Shown: piece by piece, positions 17,660-20,826 of the stretch | How the letters are laid out: each line of letters opens with the position of its first letter | Numbering within the stretch: position 1 is the first letter of the stretch | Assembly: GCF_000485595.1 (NCBI RefSeq) | Contig: NW_014577825.1 | Location: 128,290-149,115, forward strand | From: Priapulus caudatus | Lineage: Eukaryota > Priapulida > Priapulimorpha > Priapulimorphida > Priapulidae | Length of the DNA stretch: 20,826 nt | Reading direction: 5' to 3' | The notes under the pieces: model-generated | The model's database searches: none | What the model was told of the DNA's origin: nothing | What the model saw: the letters and a program-made list of their open reading frames with translations, nothing else | Translations under genes and position numbers: made by a program

Positions 17660-18012
17660 AGCTGCGTAAAGGAAGGACGGAAGTCTTTATAATTCATCAT
17701 GTGAAGCTCTAGCTAAGCAAGAGAGAGAGGTTTTATAAAATATGGATGTCATTCCAATATCCAAGAAGACAATTAAGACGAAAAGTACGACGACAAACTG
17801 ACACCCAATAGAAGACCTTACGCTGACCACTCTCTCTCTCTAACGCTAGACACCTCAACTTGAAAGTGTGAAGATCAAAATAAGCAAACTACTAACGCGT
17901 AACAAATATTGCAATTATTGACGAATTCAATCAAGGAGCGATGTCTACGCAACTAAAAATATAATGTCTCTCTCTGAGCGCTGACTCGACGCCAGTTAAA
18001 CCATACCCTGCT
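17660..18012. other. Unassigned stretch
   Basis: No coding signal. Short CT/GA runs occur (GAGAGAGAG near 17720, CTCTCTCTCT near 17827). Confidence 0.3.
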
Positions 18013-18117
18013 CTACAATAACACAAACACTCACAGGAAGCTAGCTTTACAAGTGTGAAGGCCTACTACAATAACACAAACACTCACAGGAGGCTAGCTT
18101 TACACGTGTGAAGGCCT
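18013..18117 (+). repeat. 53-bp direct duplication
   Basis: Two head-to-tail copies start CTACAATAACACAAACACTC at 18013 and 18066, with only a few mismatches. Just downstream, TTGGTGCTGATATTTGCAG is reminiscent of the start of an LTR-element interior after its LTR. That would make this an LTR edge, but I see no TG...CA pair to confirm it. Confidence 0.85.
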
Positions 18118-18800
18118 CTCACAACATTGGTGCTGATATTTGCAGGGTATTAGTGCATATCAGATATCTCGGGAATTATTGTAGGGATAAATGCCAGACA
18201 GTCGTGCACGACAGTCTAACTCTATTTGTAGCAGCGTATACTCTGTGCGTATATGTGTCGACCTTCAGGACGCCCTTCAGGATGTCGATCATTTGGCTGG
18301 ATCGAATCAGCGGAGCTGTGAATTCACAGTCTCGACCCACTTTGGCATTATTTCCCGCGATTTAACTTACTATCGAGGGAGTCAGTTTAGGCAACTGTGT
18401 CGTGCGGTTGTCTTTTTCGCTGGCTCTTGCAGAGAATTATAGTCCATACTGTATAAATATAAGCAGCTGGGTGACAGCATACGTTGCTCACCCCTGCCCC
18501 GCTGGTGGATTATCCCCGTGGGCAGGGCTGAACACCTACCCTTCTCGTGGGTCGCGTTGAGCTTGAGCTCCGCTTTCCAGATTAGGGTGGTTAGTAATAA
18601 ACCCAGGTTTAGCACTGGAATAATCCACATATGTTATTTGAGGTCTCTAATCTCTGATGTAGTGTTTTATTATTTAGTGGATCAATGGATCCTTAAGTAT
18701 CCGGCGTTCACCACCGTACGCATGTACATTTACTTATTAAACTGTCGCGTGGGTTAACTGGAAATTCACATCTTCGTGTATTTTCCATACACAAATGAGG
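18118..18800. other. Unassigned stretch with promoter-like motifs
   Basis: No protein homology. TTTCCCGCGA (18351-18360) and TATAAATA (18452-18459) echo the motif pair at 17027-17218. An 8-bp inverted repeat CCCTGCCC/GGGCAGGG lies at 18492-18527, and a GTGTAT/ATACAC hairpin near 18776-18792 sits close to the start of the integrase relic. Confidence 0.35.
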
Positions 18801-18869
18801 GGGAAAATCACGCTAACACTTATGCGTTGCATATTTGGCCATCTAAAATACCGGCAGATATGAACACAG

Positions 18870-19874
18870 ATGCTTACGCATCGAGTGTTTGGCAGGTTGG
18901 AATTCCGACCGACCAAAGGTTGGCCAGTTAGGCAATGGAAGAATTACGCCACGCGCGGAGATGCTTGCTTCGAGCCAGGAGATTTTGTCTGGCATTACCA
19001 CAAGCCTGCGGGTACCATAAAGTTAGGTAAACCCTGGACGGGGCCTTGGATGGTGGTACGCCAGATCACAGAGGTAATATACGATATTCAGCGCTCCAAA
19101 GGTGGACCAATAAGGAGGATCCACGTCGACAGCCTGAAGAAGCACCTGGGAGAGCCACTGAAGAGTTGGCCTGTGGAGACAGGGCGGAAAGAAATCGCCA
19201 CCCAAACCCAGGCTCCCAAAGACATACCGGCCGTGAGAGGTGACGGGACGGCTCACCTCTCAAGAGAAGGGGGGAGACCAAACTCCCATCCTCCACGGGC
19301 ACGAAGAAGAGGGAGACCCAGGAAACAGTCGCCCCAGCACTCCAGTTCGTGGACTGATGGTCTGGACGGATATCCTGATTTCCAGCACGGAGAAACCGGC
19401 ACTGCAATAACCACTCAAGGAAGCGGCACAGACGCAAAGAGAACACGTATACACAATCAGAGAAGGCGCCGTGAAGAACGTCGATCATTAGCACGAGAAA
19501 CGTCCAGTGATCAATCTCCAGCGCCAAGGATGGCGCCCCAGCCAAAGAAGATGGCTACGCAGGATCACGGATCGAGCGCAGATTGCTTACCACCTCCACC
19601 GCGGCTAGGATTTGTTCCTGACCCACAAGCATCGGCTTATTGACAAGCTCGGGCACAAAGAGGTAATGCACCGTGGTGTAAGTACAACCTTAGAGCCGGG
19701 CCACGAGAAGGAATCTCCCCAATAGATGATGAGCATGGCTATGCCACAGATAGTCCGCTAAGTAGCGAGACTGGCACTAGCGTGGGATCACCACAAAATA
19801 CGACTGACAACCGTCGTAGAGAGACGAGGAGTCGTACATCGCCTCTACGTTATGGCAATTGGGCCATGATGTAG
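18870..19874 (+). pseudogene. Element A integrase C-terminus with AT-hook tail
   Basis: The frame reads RQWKNYATRGDACFEPGDFV, then KLGKPWTGPWMVVRQITEVI (residues about 51-70) and HVDSLKKH. This is the GPY/F-type C-terminal module of Ty3/gypsy integrases, which binds DNA and helps strand transfer. The zinc and catalytic-core domains are missing upstream (break between about 18780 and 18930). A long basic tail follows, including RRRGRPRKQ (residues about 145-153), an AT-hook. TGA at 19641-19643 interrupts the frame, but it stays open for 76 further codons to TAG 19872-19874. That extension reads DDEHGYATDSPLSSETG and ends SPLRYGNWAMM, which resembles gypsy Pol C-termini. The ATG at 18870 is simply the first in the surviving frame. 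Confidence 0.85.
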
Positions 19875-19918
19875 GACCCTCAAGAAGAGGATAGGCGAAT
19901 AAAGAAATGGGATCGGAC

Positions 19919-19931
19919 AAGAAAAGGAAGG
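19919..19931 (+). other. Candidate polypurine tract of element A
   Basis: AAGAAAAGGAAGG is an uninterrupted purine run 45 bases after the pol stop and before the right LTR array, where a plus-strand primer is expected. No TG follows it directly, so the exact LTR start is unresolved. Confidence 0.4.
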
Positions 19932-20050
19932 TCAGACGACGCGATGGCATGATTTAAATCACGGTTTTCACCAAGCACGGATATAGAGTATCCGACGAGA
20001 ACCGCCGGGCGGACGTACTAACGAAATATTCGTTAGTTGACGGTGAGGAT

Positions 20051-20826
20051 AATTCCGTGGAAGCGTAAAGGACGCCTCACGATGCCGTAGAAGCTTAAAG
20101 ATAGCTTCACGTTGATTTCTGTTGACGCGTACAGGATGGTTAGCGATGTTTCCCGTTAACGCGTAAAGGACGGTCGACGATGTCTAATGCCGTGGAAGCG
20201 TAAAGGACGCCTCTCGATGCCGTAGAAGCTTAAAGATTGCCTCATGATGATTTCCGTTGATGCGTACAGGACGGCCGGCGATGTTTTCCGTCGACCAGCG
20301 GCGGGATGGTCGACGAGGTAAATGACATGAACGCAGCAAGAAGTAGTCACAGATGTACAAGGAAAAGTTCAGCACAGAGAAGCAAGACTTGTTACTAATG
20401 TAAACAAGCGGCGTCAATATGCTGGATCAACCGGAAGTAACCTGTCTAGGACGTAAAGACTTTGTTAGTGTTGGTCTGCATCTGTAATCGCCTAGAACAA
20501 GTAGGATTCCGTACTAGGAATCCAAGGAGTCATGCTAAAAGCTAGAGAACCAAGAGCAACAGGTGTTTACACAGCTCTGTTAGCGTTCAACTAGTGTGAC
20601 TCGTATTGGTCAGCCTTACGTATAGCTGGAAGCAATTAACACCTAGTGTCGCTTCGTAAACGCTCACTACAGCTGATACTAATACAAGGGAACATGTTAA
20701 GCGATGCCACATTTACCGCCAAGATTGCCTGGGTTAAGTACGTGACTTTCAACACCAATACCCATAAGAAGCAGCTGGCATCTTGCCAAGGCATCAAAAA
20801 TAGAACGCGCGTGACGTTGGCCACGC
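20051..20826 (+). mobile_element. Right LTR-like terminal repeat of element A (partial)
   Basis: From 20087 it matches 271-1010 without gaps, and weaker similarity extends left to about 20051. The sequence between the purine tract and 20051 includes the palindrome TGATTTAAATCA and a divergent sub-repeat, and may be the true LTR start. The right end is beyond the window. It lies directly after the pol C-terminus on the same strand, as a 3' LTR should. Confidence 0.72.
20054..20289 (+). repeat. 135-bp tandem repeat, right copy, about 1.75 units
   Basis: GTAGAAGCTTAAAGAT starts occur at 20087 and 20222, 135 bp apart, preceded by the last sub-repeat of another unit. At least two fewer units are present than in the left copy, although the left copy is itself cut by the window edge, so the array is length-variable between the two LTRs. 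Confidence 0.9.

Overview
The window reads as a eukaryotic, almost certainly invertebrate-animal, intergenic region packed with transposable elements. There is no bacterial-style operon, no tRNA or rRNA gene that I can see, and no complete host gene. The animal assignment rests on a CR1/Jockey-like LINE, Ty3/gypsy elements of animal type, a ZNF862-like hAT-related zinc-finger gene and a short hAT-type element. I cannot name the species.

Outer frame. Bases 1-1010 and 20087-20826 are copies of one sequence (constant offset 19,816; the first copy from 271 aligns without gaps, about 24 mismatches in 740 bp by eye). They look like the two LTRs of one large element (element A), and both run off the window. 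Each LTR carries a 135-bp tandem repeat that is itself built from four related sub-repeats of about 30-37 bp. Just inside the left copy are two long + strand ORFs of gag-like position but unrecognised family (1141-2997 with one in-frame UAG, then 2997-3692, joined by a TGATG stop/start overlap). Just inside the right copy is the C-terminus of a Ty3/gypsy integrase (GPY/F-type module) with an AT-hook-bearing tail and one in-frame UGA (18870-19874). Protease, RT, RNase H and the integrase core of element A are missing.

Filler between the two ends, left to right. 3693-5056: no coding signal. 5057-5272: purine tract plus a 202-bp LTR with an 18-bp CRE palindrome. 5273-6695 (-): gypsy fragment B (RT stump fused to RNase H, then integrase). 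7150-8757 (+): LINE 5' half (ORF1 tail, endonuclease, start of RT). 9036-11300 (-): gypsy fragment C (Gag zinc knuckle, protease, RT with YLDD). 11464-12557 (-): ZNF862-like pseudogene split by a 484-bp hAT-type element. 12680-13420: AT-rich repeat block. 14275-14740 (-): possible host exons with splice signals. 15267-15401: 20-bp minisatellite. 15403-15982 (+): LINE 3' end. 16131-16283: large inverted/direct repeat. 16311-16526 (-): exon-like open stretch. 17027-17218: E2F/TATA-like cluster. 17327-17575 (-): another LINE RT scrap. 18013-18117: 53-bp duplication.

Nearly every coding relic is broken by stops, frameshifts or deletions, so this is a nested graveyard rather than a working gene system. 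The element A ends are the least familiar part: the nested-repeat LTR, GTCGAC hairpins shared by LTR and ORF, unrecognised ORFs and an AT-hook integrase tail. Two single N bases (6696 and 15402) sit exactly at abrupt changes of sequence type, so parts of the order may be assembly joins rather than biology.
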